Source: Cristatella mucedo
Taxonomy: Eukaryota; Bryozoa; Phylactolaemata; Cristatellidae
DNA length: 64,000 nucleotides
Assembly (NCBI GenBank): GCA_009760855.2
Contig: WPIO01000007.1
Coordinates: 8,881,001 to 8,945,000 of the forward strand
Reading direction: 5' to 3'
The notes beneath the pieces are model-generated. The model saw only the letters and a list, made by a program, of their open reading frames with translations. It did no database searches and was not told where the DNA came from. This document shows positions 41,859 to 52,006 of this stretch, in pieces. The position numbers and the translations under genes were made by a program. Within the stretch, counting starts at the first letter, position 1, and every line of letters begins with the position of its first letter.

Positions 41859-42149
41859 CACTTCATATTCCTCATGGTCGCGCACTACTCGCCACTCGCC
41901 TGCTCGATCGTCACGACCACGCGCAAGTTCTTCACCATTCTCGGATCGGTGCTGCTCTTCGGCCACCTGATGCTGCCGCGTCAGTGGGCCGGCACCGTCA
42001 TGGTCTTCGTCGGCCTCGCTCTGGACAGCAAGTACGGCAAAGAAGTGAAGTCTGTGCGCGCGGACAGCAAGGTCGGCGACGGGCCTCAGTCGGCAGCCTC
42101 CGCCGGCAAGTCCGCCGCCGGAGGCATCAAGCCGGTTGGCAAGGAGTGA
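41859..42149 (+). CDS. SLC35B1: SLC35B1 exon 6 (last coding exon)
   Basis: Acceptor GCGTTTGCAG|C. Encodes [60 protein letters not shown] and a 36-residue tail to the TGA at 42147. It matches the final family block SFIFMTV[19 protein letters not shown] and QWVGT-LVF-GLGLDAKFGK. The tail ([12 protein letters not shown] ... GGIKPVGKE) is longer than in human and does not end in a lysine-rich KKTSH-like sequence. The ER-retention signal may thus differ. Confidence 0.95.
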   Translation, partial: HFIFLMVAHYSPLACSIVTTTRKFFTILGSVLLFGHLMLPRQWAGTVMVFVGLALDSKYGKEVKSVRADSKVGDGPQSAASAGKSAAGGIKPVGKE

Positions 42150-43115
42150 AAGAGCCTCCGCCGGCAGTCGCCGTGTCGAGGGCCACGTGCATGAGACGGA
42201 GGAGCCTGCCTCCACTGGAACGTCCACCGCTACTGCAGAGCACGCAGTGCGGTGGACGTTCAAGCCGTAGCCGTCAGCGGGGCCACGCCTTCTGGAGACT
42301 TGGCTCGCATGCCCCGAGGCCGGGGCCGGGGCTAGGCACACCCACTGCAGCCATCGCGTGGTGGCAGGAACGTCCAAGCAGCTGGAGCTCAGAGCGGTGC
42401 CTTCCCTCTTGAAGCCGGTTGCCAATCGATAGTAGCACTTCGGGCTGCTGTCCAGTAGTTGATCTGTAATCTTCGTTGCCTGCTGCCCCTGTCGTCATTC
42501 CGTTACTTTGAAGCTCGGTCTCAGCTGGTGCAAGCCTGTTCTGCAATATGCAGCAGTTGTATAGCTGTTTTATACGGCTGCTGCAACGGCCATTTTTGTT
42601 TTTGTTGCTGCTTCTGCTGCTCTGTTGCCCTGCCTCAACCGAAACTTGTTACCGTGTGAGCTGCAACCAAAGCAAAAAGCCTCTAGACAGTAGGTTTGGA
42701 CTGCCGATACCCTTAAGATGTCGACGACGAGGTCGATCTTCACATCTGATCATAAAGTGCAGCATGGTATCAACGTGCGTCATTTTTTCGATCTATTTAG
42801 TGGTCAAGGTTGCTTCGGCACCTTATTAGAGGGCCAGATTTTAGTGAGAGACTATCAGGCTACTTTGTTTGTACATCGACGAACAGTTCTGTTTTTCTTA
42901 TCGTCCTTGTCTTTAAACATAAGTTTTCTCATTGGAGACGTTTCCAAAGGTTGTTGTAAGCCTGTCTATGCTGTAAAAATATTTTTTTCTGCTACGGCAA
43001 GGCATGGGCAAAATAATCCACCTTAAGACATAGCGATCCGAAAGACCGGTATCGGACACACTCGGTGTGCTGCTGCTGGACTGGGACTCGTTAACTCAAC
43101 CCACCATTAAAGCTC
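42150..43115 (+). other. SLC35B1 3' UTR region
   Basis: No protein frame of note; the 93- and 102-codon frames here overlap each other and have no family. It contains a strong hairpin at 42218-42261. The first poly(A)-like signal I see is ATTAAA at 43106-43111. The 3' end of the transcript cannot be fixed from sequence. Confidence 0.4.
42218..42261 (+). promoter_or_regulatory. Perfect stem-loop in the SLC35B1 3' UTR
   Basis: GAACGTCCACCGC pairs perfectly with GCGGTGGACGTTC (13 bp, GC-rich). Inside it ACTGC pairs with GCAGT, with one bulged T and a 7-base loop (AGAGCAC). It lies 69 bases after the stop codon. Its role is unknown. Confidence 0.75.
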
Positions 43116-43169
43116 TTATAGCTGTTTAAAATGTTAGTTTGATCAATAGGCTAGTTAATGAATGGCTAA

Positions 43170-43430
43170 ACAGTATGTAATGTAATATACCTCTCCCTGT
43201 AACTCCACAGAGACTAAGTGGGTGTTACACGCAGGGGAATTTTCGACAGCGAACCTAAAGCCTAAGCGGCTTGTGGTTCAACAGACTTCGTCTCAAGGAA
43301 CTAAGAGGAAGTGAGAAGCATAGCTGAGTCAGCAGGGCAGTCGAGTAAATGAGCAACATGGCAGTAGCAGCACGACAGGTGGACAAGATCTATCACAGTC
43401 GGCAGCAGGAGAATAGATGTCGCTTTGTAA
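43170..43430 (-). mobile_element. LINE-B 3' end fragment
   Basis: Tail ATGTAATGTAATATA at 43174, then antisense 3' UTR (CTCCACAGAGACTAAGTGGG, TGTTACACGCAGG) and a decayed C-terminus up to about 43430. Confidence 0.75.
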
Positions 43431-43500
43431 GATATCTTAAGTGCTCAGAAAGAGATTTGGTTCTCTGACGATTCTATATGAATGTCACTATTATTATTCT
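43431..43500 (+). mobile_element. LINE-A tail fragment
   Basis: TTAAGTGCTCAGAAAGAGAT, TTGGTTCTCTGACGATTC and a short (ATT)n. It is a solo tail. Confidence 0.6.
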
Positions 43501-43631
43501 GTCAGTAATTTTAGCTTTGTTGACCGAACTATCCCCTTTACGTGTATCACACTCCATTGTAGGATCGTCCGCAAGATAATATGATGAGGATGACTAGTGA
43601 GCTCAGTGCACCTTTTAATAAAAATAGAGAG

Positions 43632-43717
43632 CTGCAGATGTAGTGTAATGTAATGAACAGAGCAGATGTAGTGTAATGTAATGAACAGAGCAGATGTAGT
43701 GTAATGTAATGGATCTT
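43632..43717. repeat. 28-bp tandem repeat, three units
   Basis: GCAGATGTAGTGTAATGTAA followed by TGAACAGA is repeated almost exactly three times. The repeat directly abuts the 3' end of a LINE-B and includes its terminal TGTAATGTAATG. It probably arose by expansion of that end. Confidence 0.9.
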
Positions 43718-44345
43718 CATCTGTTAACTCCACAAAGACTATGTGGGTGTTATGCAGGAGAATTTTGTATAGCGAACTCACAGCCTACGCGGCTTTCGAT
43801 ACGCATTTTGTGGCCAGCAGACATCTCATTCAATAAAGAGAAAGTGTGAAGCATATCAGAGTCAGTTGAGGTAGTGAGTAGCATGGAAGTAGCAGCTCAG
43901 GACTGCTGGAAAGGATGAGTAATAGCCGGCAGCAGGACAGTGGTTGTCGTTGCGTAACAATCCTGGAAGCGAGTTCCACAGTCTAGGACTTTAAGAGCAA
44001 AAGCTTCAGCCCCCAATAGTCCTGAAGCGAGGAACAGAATAGCTAATTTATTTTCTATACAGGACCTGAGGGCACGATAAGGTTGATACTGGTGCAGCAG
44101 TTCAGCTAGGTATGGAGGAGCCAAGCCGTGGGGGGGTCTTGTGGTTCAGCATTAGAACTTTGCTTTGTATCCGTTGATCAACCGGCAGCCATTCCAGCTC
44201 TTAGCAAAGGAGACACGTGGTCAAACCGTTGGGACTTGAAAACTAGCCTAGCAACCATATTCATAGCCAGGTGTAGTGGCCTCATGGCTTCTTGTGGTAT
44301 CCAAGCCAAAAGGGAATTACAATAATCAAGCCAAGACAGAATGAT
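43700..44345 (-). mobile_element. LINE-B copy, C-terminal part
   Basis: Antisense 3' UTR (TAACTCCACAAAGACTATGT) and C-terminus with APPYLAELLHQYQPYRALRS and KVLDCGTRFQ. It is decayed and ends at the CAAGCCAAGACAGAA block (GLDYCNS region). Confidence 0.8.
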
Positions 44346-44357
44346 TATTAATTATTA

Positions 44358-44488
44358 ATTATTTTAACACAAAGCAGCAATTATAAATCTCAATAACAAA
44401 GCTACCAGCGGGTATTATGAGGATCTCTTAATACCCGCTGGTAGCTTTGTTATTGAGATTTATAATTGCTGCTTTGTGTTAAAATAAT
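44358..44488. repeat. Perfect 60-bp palindrome with 11-nt spacer
   Basis: Left arm 44358-44417 and right arm 44429-44488 are exact reverse complements over all 60 bases; the spacer is TGAGGATCTCT. It is AT-rich at the ends and has a GC-richer centre. No other copy is visible in the window. It sits at the 5' boundary of a LINE-B. Confidence 0.98.
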
Positions 44489-44689
44489 GCTAAGCTTCTG
44501 GCGGTTAGGTTTCGATACTTTCAATTTGTATGCGTATGCTGTATTAGACCCCTTATGGTCAAACCGTGCAAGACAATGCTGACGAGCGTAACGGAACGCA
44601 AAAAAGTATTTCCAGAAACAAAAAGAAATGCAAAAGCTTTTGAAGATGATAGCAAAGTTTGACTCTCTCGATGCGCCAGTAATGATAAT

Positions 44690-44866
44690 AAAATACTAGC
44701 TGATTTAACAGCCTCTTTTTGTATAGTGACAGAAGAGCATTGACGGCTATCACTACCGCTTGCAGTGGCGATACAGGATCGCCCACCACAGGATTCGAAC
44801 CCACGACCTCGGGGCCGAGGTCGTGAAAATCAACCGCCTTATCTAGTGAGTCAACTAGTGGGGCAA
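44690..44866 (-). mobile_element. SINE-A copy
   Basis: Body complement CTAGCTGATTTAACAGCCTC, B-box complement GGATTCGAACCC and head complement CCGCCTTATCTAGTGAGTCA. It belongs to the same subtype as 37246-37430 and 53460-53634. Confidence 0.83.
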
Positions 44867-45884
44867 CCCGTACACATTTATGGGCCGATGCCACTTGAAA
44901 CCGCAACTTTACGATGACTCGGAAGGCTGCTCTGCGACAACTTATGATTGTCAAACCAAATAGACGCGAATGCACTGACGTGTTCTGTGACCGTTTTCTT
45001 ACTTCATATCAACGGCGCATTTTCGATATCTCAAATCCCTTACTCAAAAACGTTTTCTCACACCTAAAATTGGCGAGTAAAGCAGGCTGAGCCAAACGCT
45101 TCGCCTATTGTTCAGGGAGTTCTTGTTATGTGCACTCCAGCGATTGGTGGCTGTAATGTGAGGAAAAAGCCGGTGGTTCCGATATGTGGAAAACGTGTGG
45201 AGTGAGGAAAACATCGTTTGGAATATACTTACCGGCACAGCTATACTATTCGTACGGTGGAACTCTTATAAGCTAAACGGCAGTCTGTTCAAGATGCCTA
45301 ATCTTGGTGACGACCAGCTCCCCAGGAAAGATCCGGGCACAATCCAAGACAAGCCATTTCCTATCATAGTTAAACATGCCCCTACTTTTAAGCTATTTTA
45401 TTTGTAACAGTTTCTAATGGCTAATTGACATCGCCATCATGGACTTTGGCACAAACGCTATACAACAAAGTTTGTTACTTTTGCGTACATACCTGTCGTA
45501 AGTTGGGCTGATTACATTGACTGATAAGCAGCTGCATAATACCTCTTGGCTAATGGTCCTAGTAGCTGCCGCAGTCAAAACAAAAGATTTTTGCAGAGAA
45601 TTTCCTAAACGTCAATAGGTGTATCGGTTCAAAAAGCCGAGTAAGCTCCAGCATTTGTCCCTGGAAGCCTACTAACACGGTATTAAATAGCAACTTTCGA
45701 GCCGAAACCCTTGCTGCACTATACGGGTCATCGGATCTCCCTCCCCTCCAGAACCGGTATGAGCAAATAAAGCTACATTTTGGCTGACCACACTGTGAAA
45801 TCACTTTTCCCTACTGTTGCCCGTTTTATCTCGCTTGGGCAGTGCCGACTCAAACTGACAAAGAAGCTAGCGAAATTCAAGAAG
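44867..45884. other. No recognised feature
   Basis: No exon or repeat family recognised in this stretch between SINE-A and a LINE-A tail. Confidence 0.25.
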
Positions 45885-45972
45885 CTTACATATGTAAAGT
45901 GCCTAGAAAGTGATTCTCTGAGAGAAAGTTCTCTGAGGGCTCTATGCAAATGTTTTATTGCTACTATTACGG
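45885..45972 (+). mobile_element. LINE-A tail fragment
   Basis: CATATGTAAAGTGCCTAGAA, CTCTGAGAGAAAGTTCTCTG and AGGGCTCTATGCAAATG, then a poor ATT-rich end. Confidence 0.65.
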
Positions 45973-46147
45973 TAAAACTTAATGAAAAATGTTGCACCAA
46001 CCGATAATTGTTCAACGTGGCTATCATAAACAGCGACTCAAACAACGAGTAGAAAGCCAACTAGCAAAGCACAGCCCTTTTTCTTCAATCCTTAGCCTAT
46101 AAGCTCTTGAGTTCTCGCTCTCGGGGCTTGGATCTGTTGAAGTTCAG

Positions 46148-46305
46148 GGTTAGCTGATTCAACAGCCTTATTTATATAGTTGTAGAAGTGCCTAAACGGC
46201 CCTTACCCACCGATTGCAGTGGGCAGTAAAAGGATCGCAAACTGCAGAACTCGAACTCACGACCTGGGTCGTGAAGGCCTTACCCCTAGGCTAAGGCCCG
46301 GGCAA
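46148..46305 (-). mobile_element. SINE-A copy
   Basis: Reverse orientation: TTAGCTGATTCAACAGCCTT, TATATAGTTGTAGAAGTGCC, B-box complement GAACTCGAACTC, CACGACCTGGGTCGTG and head complement TTACCCCTAGGCTAAGGC. Confidence 0.8.
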
Positions 46306-46456
46306 TGTTTTTTGCCTGTTACCTTGACCGTTTATATTGTCTGTGTGCATGCAGCCAAGCTTCCTAGCATTTGCTGCTTTTGCTGTTCTGCTACCAACCA
46401 CATACATGTGCTACCGTTCCTATACTTAAAACAGCTTGCTTTTCTGAAAAGCATAG

Positions 46457-46462
46457 TTTATT
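46457..46462 (-). terminator. Possible poly(A) signal of the minus-strand gene
   Basis: TTTATT on the plus strand gives AATAAA on the minus strand, 294 bases after the stop codon of the exon at 46756-47083. The assignment is inferred from position only. Confidence 0.35.
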
Positions 46463-46755
46463 AATGAAATAATATGCCACGAGATATGCAGAAAATTGGC
46501 TCGACATGCAGGGGGCGGCTATTCCTGAGAACAGCTACCTGAGCCACTAGAGTGCCAGGCTAGCACCCAGCTGCTTAAAAGTGGCTTCCAGCAGGTAGCA
46601 AATCGCATTTCTAAGACAAATAACGCCATGACAATTGTCGACATAGTTGCTGCACTCTAGCCTGACACTAAGGTACAGCTAGTACGTTGGAATAAGGCCT
46701 TCAATAATTCCAATTCCAAAAAACAGCACAATCAACAATGGAGTCATGTTCAAGC

Positions 46756-47083
46756 CTACCGTGTACCTCTTTTAGGTCTGGCAGTAGATTTCGCCACCTG
46801 CTCTGCCACCGAAGAGGTGCTCTCAGCTATCTTACGTTTCCCACGCTTAGGTTGTTGCTTCGTTTTCGTAGGCACAACCGACTCGGCAGATTGCTCTTGA
46901 GCCACTGACTTCAGTGGATCCTCTGATGTCACCATATTCGGTGCGATGCCACCCGAGACAGTGTTTACACCAACAGCATTCTTTTCACCCGGAGACTCCC
47001 CGAGCTCCTCTGATGTCACCACATTCGGTGTTAAGCCAACTGAGACACTGTTTTCACCAACAGCATTCTTTTTACCCGATGCT
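46756..47083 (-). CDS. Unidentified minus-strand gene, last exon
   Basis: The acceptor is strong (GCTTGTCTCTTGTAG|A). The exon gives 108 codons and a stop. It holds two diverged copies of a 26-residue unit: GKKNAVGENSVSVGLTPNVV plus TSEE, and GEKNAVGVNTVSGGIAPNMV plus TSED. A low-complexity basic end follows, with QQPKRGKRKIAESTSS and ARPKRGTR. The KR/PKRGK clusters suggest a nuclear protein, and the whole is likely disordered. The first base (A) completes AA| of the exon at 54121-54239 to Lys. I do not recognise the family. Confidence 0.6.
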
Positions 47084-47267
47084 CTACAAGAGACAAGCGT
47101 GCAGATTGCAGCCACCGCAGCAGTCGATCAGTCAATGCATGCATTCTCCATGATGCCAAGCATATCCAAGGAACGGCTCTTAAGGGTGCATGCTTCAGGT
47201 TTAATAACACCCGAACAGCATACTCTATTATTTCAGGCTAATGAATTAGTCACCACCTGTCAGGACA

Positions 47268-47365
47268 CTAGTAGTAATAATAATACTAAAACATTTGCAT
47301 AGCACCCTAAGAAAACTAAATCTCTCTCTAGAAATTTTCACATGTTCAAAAGAAAGTAAAATTCA
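47268..47365 (-). mobile_element. LINE-A tail fragment in intron
   Basis: TAGTAATAATAATACTAAAA then the antisense tail GCATAGCACCCTAAGAAAAC and TAAATCTCTCTCTAGAAA. Confidence 0.65.
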
Positions 47366-47399
47366 TGCATGCACACTCTGAATTAACACAAAAACATTT

Positions 47400-48373
47400 A
47401 ACGTTGTAGTTTTACAAAATCAATGCCAAAAAACTACCACGAGGTAGGACTGATGCAAGTATGAAATAAACGTGTCAATTGGTACATGCTGCCACCTCCA
47501 TCAGCTTACCAGGTGCAAAGACGTGCAAAAACAACTTGTTTGGCAGCTTAGGGTGGGTTGGGAAACGTCCAAAAGATAGTTTTTGAAAGCACCATCAGAA
47601 TGAAGCAAATTAAGAATTTTTGGATGCACCGCGAACCTCAAAAATACATCTCAGAGACTATGTCAGGCGCTATGTCAGTAATGTTCAAGGCATCCGGTGT
47701 TGCGCATGCGCAGACGTAGGGCCAGACCCGGGTTCGAGCATGTGTAAGAATCAGTAGTGCAGTCTGAGCAAGAAACCAGCTGGCTCCGGTTCTTCATGAA
47801 AAAAGAGAGCACCGGACAATATAAAACTGCTTTAGAAGTCTTGGCAAATGCCAAAACCACGGCGATCAGCAAATTTTACACAATTTCCATTGAGATTATG
47901 AGAAGGTAGATTAATTTAGTACATGAATTAGGCAAACCGAGAGAGTTAAGACCAAACGACATTGTCTTTTGGTCGTGTATGTTTAAGCTGGCCTACTTCA
48001 AACCCTCAATGAAGGCTTAAAAATGCACACGAGGTTGTTCGCACATATTTCTAGAGGGGAATACCTGATGAATATAGGAAATCTTACTTTCCAGTGCTCC
48101 AGAGCAATAAAGCTACATTTACATATTACATATTACATAATAAATTACATAAAAATCCAACCATCAAAACTGGCGACAACGTTGGAACCCTGAAACTGCC
48201 AAGGATAATGCAAAAACTGTCATTGCACTTTTTGGTAAGAAACCCAATGTGGTAGGTAGCATGCACGATTTGTTACATATACTACAAGCTCGTGTAAGGT
48301 TCTGGTGAAATTGTGTTGGCCAGCAGTCCAAGAAACACTGTACTATCTGAGGTTATGCCTCGACCCACAATGT
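47400..48373. repeat. R1, unclassified interspersed repeat, copy 2
   Basis: Co-linear with 16920-18018 in the same orientation, about two thirds identical by eye in the alignable blocks. No protein is seen. It lies between a LINE-A tail and a LINE-A C-terminal fragment, both on the minus strand. It may thus be an insertion in, or an alternative 3' UTR of, a LINE. Confidence 0.6.
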
Positions 48374-48409
48374 GCACGGATTTTTCGGACCAGCACCATA
48401 TTGGAGACA

Positions 48410-48730
48410 ACAATATACAGCACGTCAGCAAGCACGAACACACAAAGATCAATCCACGCAGATGGATAAAATGCAATGGGGAATAGGTGAGTTTTTCAAC
48501 TTCCATTTAAACGTTATCAAGTCAAGGAGTGGCGTAATGTCAGTCGGTAGTGAAATTCAGGGTTGAGAGCATACAGACTGTATGAACCAATATCTTCAAA
48601 GGATAGGACTTTGTTTGGCAACACAACCCAACCACTTGAGTCAGTGGAACTGGTGCTACGATGGGACGCTTGATGAGGAGTAAGTGGCATGCACCCGAAC
48701 ATGAACGAGCGATCGGGGAGGAGGATCTAA
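48410..48730 (-). pseudogene. LINE-A 3' UTR and C-terminal fragment
   Basis: CAGCAAGCACGAACACACAAAGATCAA corresponds to the CAGCACGCATAAGCACATCAAGGACGAA block of LINE-A 3' UTRs. It is followed by a decayed C-terminal block up to GGGACGCTTGATGAGG. Confidence 0.55.
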
Positions 48731-48944
48731 GCGCGTGAGTGTTGCGACCTCGAAGTCAGAACCATAACGACTGCTGCCGTGATTACAGCCAACTGCTGAC
48801 ACTGCAGTAGTCAGAAAGTAGGCTGTAAATCGATGTGCAAATGAGCAAGCAAAAACCTAAGCCTCGGGTGCAAGAGCAGCAAGAAGGCTGCAGATGACTC
48901 AGACAGGTTGGTAGTCAAACGTTTTTAGCAGTGCCGGTGGCAGT

Positions 48945-49078
48945 AACAGAAGCCTAGCTGGTTTGGCCCCGACCAAGGTCTGGCTGAGGTCGTGGGCTCG
49001 AGTCCCGAGGCATATGTGAAGCGCCTGAATAGAGATTAAGTCATCTTGCGGCGCTATACAAAATGAATTATACTTCTT
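48945..49078 (+). mobile_element. SINE-B copy
   Basis: tRNA-like head with GACCAAGGTCTGGCTGAGGT and B box GGCTCGAGTCC. It is joined to a LINE-A-like tail TGTGAAGCGCCTGAATAGAG, TCATCTTGCGGCGCTATACA. Its head is truncated. Confidence 0.8.
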
Positions 49079-49082
49079 TTAG

Positions 49083-49205
49083 CCTCGGGACGAAGCCTGC
49101 TGCTTAGCTTAGGGTGCTCTCATTTCACGACCCGGGAAGGTCGTCGGTTCGAGTCATGCAGTAGGCGACTCTTTATGGTCCGCAGAAAGCAGTGGTGATA
49201 GCCAG
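49083..49205 (+). mobile_element. SINE-A copy, partial
   Basis: GCTTAGCTTAGGGTGCTCTC head, B box GGTTCGAGTCA, body GGCGACTCTTTATGGTCCGC and GCAGTGGTGATAGCCA. Confidence 0.7.
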
Positions 49206-50185
49206 ATTTTTTTTAAAGACATATCAACGACTAGATAATAACGCAAACAGATTTGCCAGGCCAGTGGCTGATCTCTTCTAGAGGGAAAAACGATAAGGTT
49301 AGCATTTTCCTTTTCTTGCACCTTTTCTTGCGAAGAATTGGTCACAAATAAACAAAGCACAGTGAAATTGGGAGAACAGATAAACAAACCGTCAGGGGAA
49401 TCAAGCAAGAGACTAATTCCGTGGTCTGAAGGGTGTGAGGGCAAGCAAACAGAATGACAGGACGAATTACGCTTCCCATGACCATAAAGCAGTGACACGG
49501 ACATCAAAGGTACAAGAATACAGCCGATTGCCATGAATGGATGTGGACTATAATGACTACTTCATGCTCCACTTGTGATAAAATCACGCTCCTGCACCTC
49601 ATTTAAAAGCAGGTAAGCCTGAGGCTCAAATTAAAAAGCTAAATGCAAATGAGATGTGGCTGAGAAGGCTGAGTCTGAAGTGCTTGCCGAGCAAAGAGGG
49701 TAGCAGACACCGGCAGAGCTTTTCCACAAGGGAGAGAGAGCGTGCACACCTCCAACCACCGATCTCGTAACCAGAAAGCTCCACCGGCATACACGGCTAG
49801 CTGCCTAGCAGCTAGTCCTAGCAGCTAGCTAAGGCAGCACAAATTTTCACTCGGACTGCATCAGGCTGGATGCACCACTCTTTAATATAACAAAAACCTT
49901 TTTCGCACGCGCCATACAGTTGAATCAAAGTTAGCGACAATACGAAAAGCATTTCACGGCAGACAACCCGGGAGAAAAGTCAAACATACTGAGGACATGA
50001 TGACCCACAGCCTCGCCTGCAATTCACAGCCTGCCAGGGCAGCAGGCACTCATACTGAGCACCTGTTCACTCAGAACTAGCTGTTTTGTAATTAAATTAA
50101 CCATAAAACAAGAGCTATAGCGACCTAAATGATTTGTGTGGCGCACTAAAGTAACTTATATATTTGCCTACTAGATTTCTATCAA
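49206..50185. other. No recognised gene
   Basis: A 126-codon minus frame ends within SINE-A sequence (49154-49534). Its upstream part has no recognisable family and I regard it as chance. No other feature is seen. Confidence 0.25.
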
Positions 50186-50189
50186 TGCA

Positions 50190-50385
50190 CATTACATACG
50201 CCGGAAAAGGAAGCCACATGCCACTTGGTAGTTATTACATTCGCAATTTCAACATGCATAACAACACAATGGGCAATTCGGCATATACATTAAATGCCGT
50301 GAGGAACAAGAGGGCTTTTAGCTTCTTTTCAAGTCATGGGAAGTCGTGACGTCAGTCAATAGTGAGATCTGTACCACCAATGGTG
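50190..50385 (-). pseudogene. LINE-A 3' fragment, old
   Basis: CATTAAATGCCGTGAGGAAC and CTTTTCAAGTCATGGGAAGT follow the antisense LINE-A 3' end (CACTAAATGCTGTCCTAAAT, AATGTGGTCAGGTCAGGGGA) at reduced similarity. Confidence 0.45.
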
Positions 50386-50747
50386 CAGTGTACCGAATCG
50401 TAGTAATTGTGACGGTGATAAGTGTTGTGTGAAGCGTGAGCATCTTGCTAAACAGCAAACGACTTGGATCACTCGGACACAACCGAACTAAGCCACTTTA
50501 ATCATCAACTCAGTTGCAGACGTTGATGCTAAACCAAAGCCATAGGCTGGGGTATGTATTCTCACATCACGATCTAAACACTGTAGCCACGTGATGTGAC
50601 AAGGAGCCGAATGTACGACACACGTTCCAATGGCCGTATCATTTTGTCTGCTTGATCTCCTCGAAATCAGGCACGGCTGAACGTCGCATTATCACACAAC
50701 AAAGCTTGCTAGTCCATGGTAAAGTAATCTCACGCAACGTTCTAAAT

Positions 50748-51668
50748 ATGTAATGTATCTCCGTCAGTAACTCCACAAAGTCATCAAGGCCATGTGGGTG
50801 TTACGCAGGAGAGTTTTGTATAGCGCACTCACAGCCTAAGCGGCTTTCGGTAGCATTCGGTAGCCAACAGACTTCGTCTCACGAAACAAAGAGAAAGTGG
50901 GAAGCATAGCAGAGTTAGGAGAGCAGTTGAGGTAGTGAGTAGCATAGAAGTAGCAGTTCAGGACCGCTGAAAAAGATGTGCCATAGTCGGCAGTTGGAGA
51001 GTAGATGTCGTTGCGTAAGAATTGTGGAAGCGAGTTCCACAGTCTAGGACCTGCAGAGCTAAAGCTTCTGTCGCCAACTGTCTTTAAGCGGAGGAATGGG
51101 ACAGCTAATTTATTGTCCACACAGGACCTGAAGGCGCGAACAGGCTGAAACTGATGCAGCAGTTCAGCTAGGTACGAAGGAGCCAAGCCGTGGCGGGCCT
51201 TGTGGGTCAGCGTAAGAACTTTGCTCTGTATCCTTTGCTCAACCGGCAACCATCCCAGCTCTTTCAGCAAAGGTGACACGTGCTCAAACCGCTGGGACTT
51301 GAAGACCAGCCTTGCAGCCATATTCATAGTCCGCTGTAGTGGCATAATAGCTTTCTTTGGCAGCCCAGCCAAAAGGGAATTACAATAATCAAGCCGAGAC
51401 AGAACTAAAGAGCTAGTTAAATTTTTTACAAGCCACTGTGGGAGACAGCTTCTAATCTTGGATAGGGATCAGATGTGATGGCTAGCTGTAGAGGCAGTCT
51501 TCTGAATAAAGCTTTTGAAATTGAGGCAGCTGTCGAACACGACACCTAGATTACGAGCACGTGGTGAAGGTCGCACAATAGCATCACCTATTAGAACAGC
51601 AAAGCCTTTTAATCCAGCCACACGCTTAGGGTGTCCTATGAGAAGCAGTTCGGTTTTATCGTCATTTA
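50748..51668 (-). mobile_element. LINE-B copy, young, 5'-truncated
   Basis: It is virtually identical to the matching part of 27899-29185, differing at only a few positions. The C-terminal frame is open from the 5' truncation point to the stop at 50836; it includes one base near 51417 that the other copy lacks. Visible blocks are NSLLAGLPKKAIMPLQRTMN, KELGWLPVEQRIQSKVLTLT and DRSFSSAGPRLWNSLPQFLR. It ends at the GTCATTTAA of the NDDKTELL region. Confidence 0.93.
50836..51372 (-). pseudogene. LINE-B RT C-terminal frame
   Basis: A 178-codon open frame encoding the thumb and C-terminal domain of the LINE-B polymerase. The true frame extends further upstream without an ATG to about 51660. It lacks the catalytic YADD region because of 5' truncation, so no active enzyme can be made from this copy. 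Confidence 0.88.
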
Positions 51669-52006
51669 AACGTCTTTCGTCATGATGTTAGGTATCATCT
51701 ACAGAAGCAGGCCCAGACCATGACCCATTTGCCACCAAGTTTCACCGGCATTTCGAGGAAATTACCATTGAAACCCTCAATAGAGTAACGATGCACGAAT
51801 TGCATACATTTAAAGTTACCCAAAAAAACATGGCAGATTACATCAATCCCTCATTCGATTTTGCTCCAGTCTTCGTGGGTCCTCTGTTCTCACTAGCCCA
51901 CTCAAAAACGAGCCACTTCATGCTTGAAGAACAGAAGTGGCTTCTTTTTTGCATCCTGAGCAAATATACCTTGTTAATCTCAACACGTCTCAACAATTTG
52001 TAATTG

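Noticed and set aside
41592-42425. 277-codon minus-strand and 198-codon plus-strand frames
   Set aside because: They are shadows of SLC35B1 exon 6 and its GC-rich flanks.
49154-49534. 126-codon minus-strand frame
   Set aside because: Its end lies in SINE-A sequence and the remainder has no support from splice sites or motifs.
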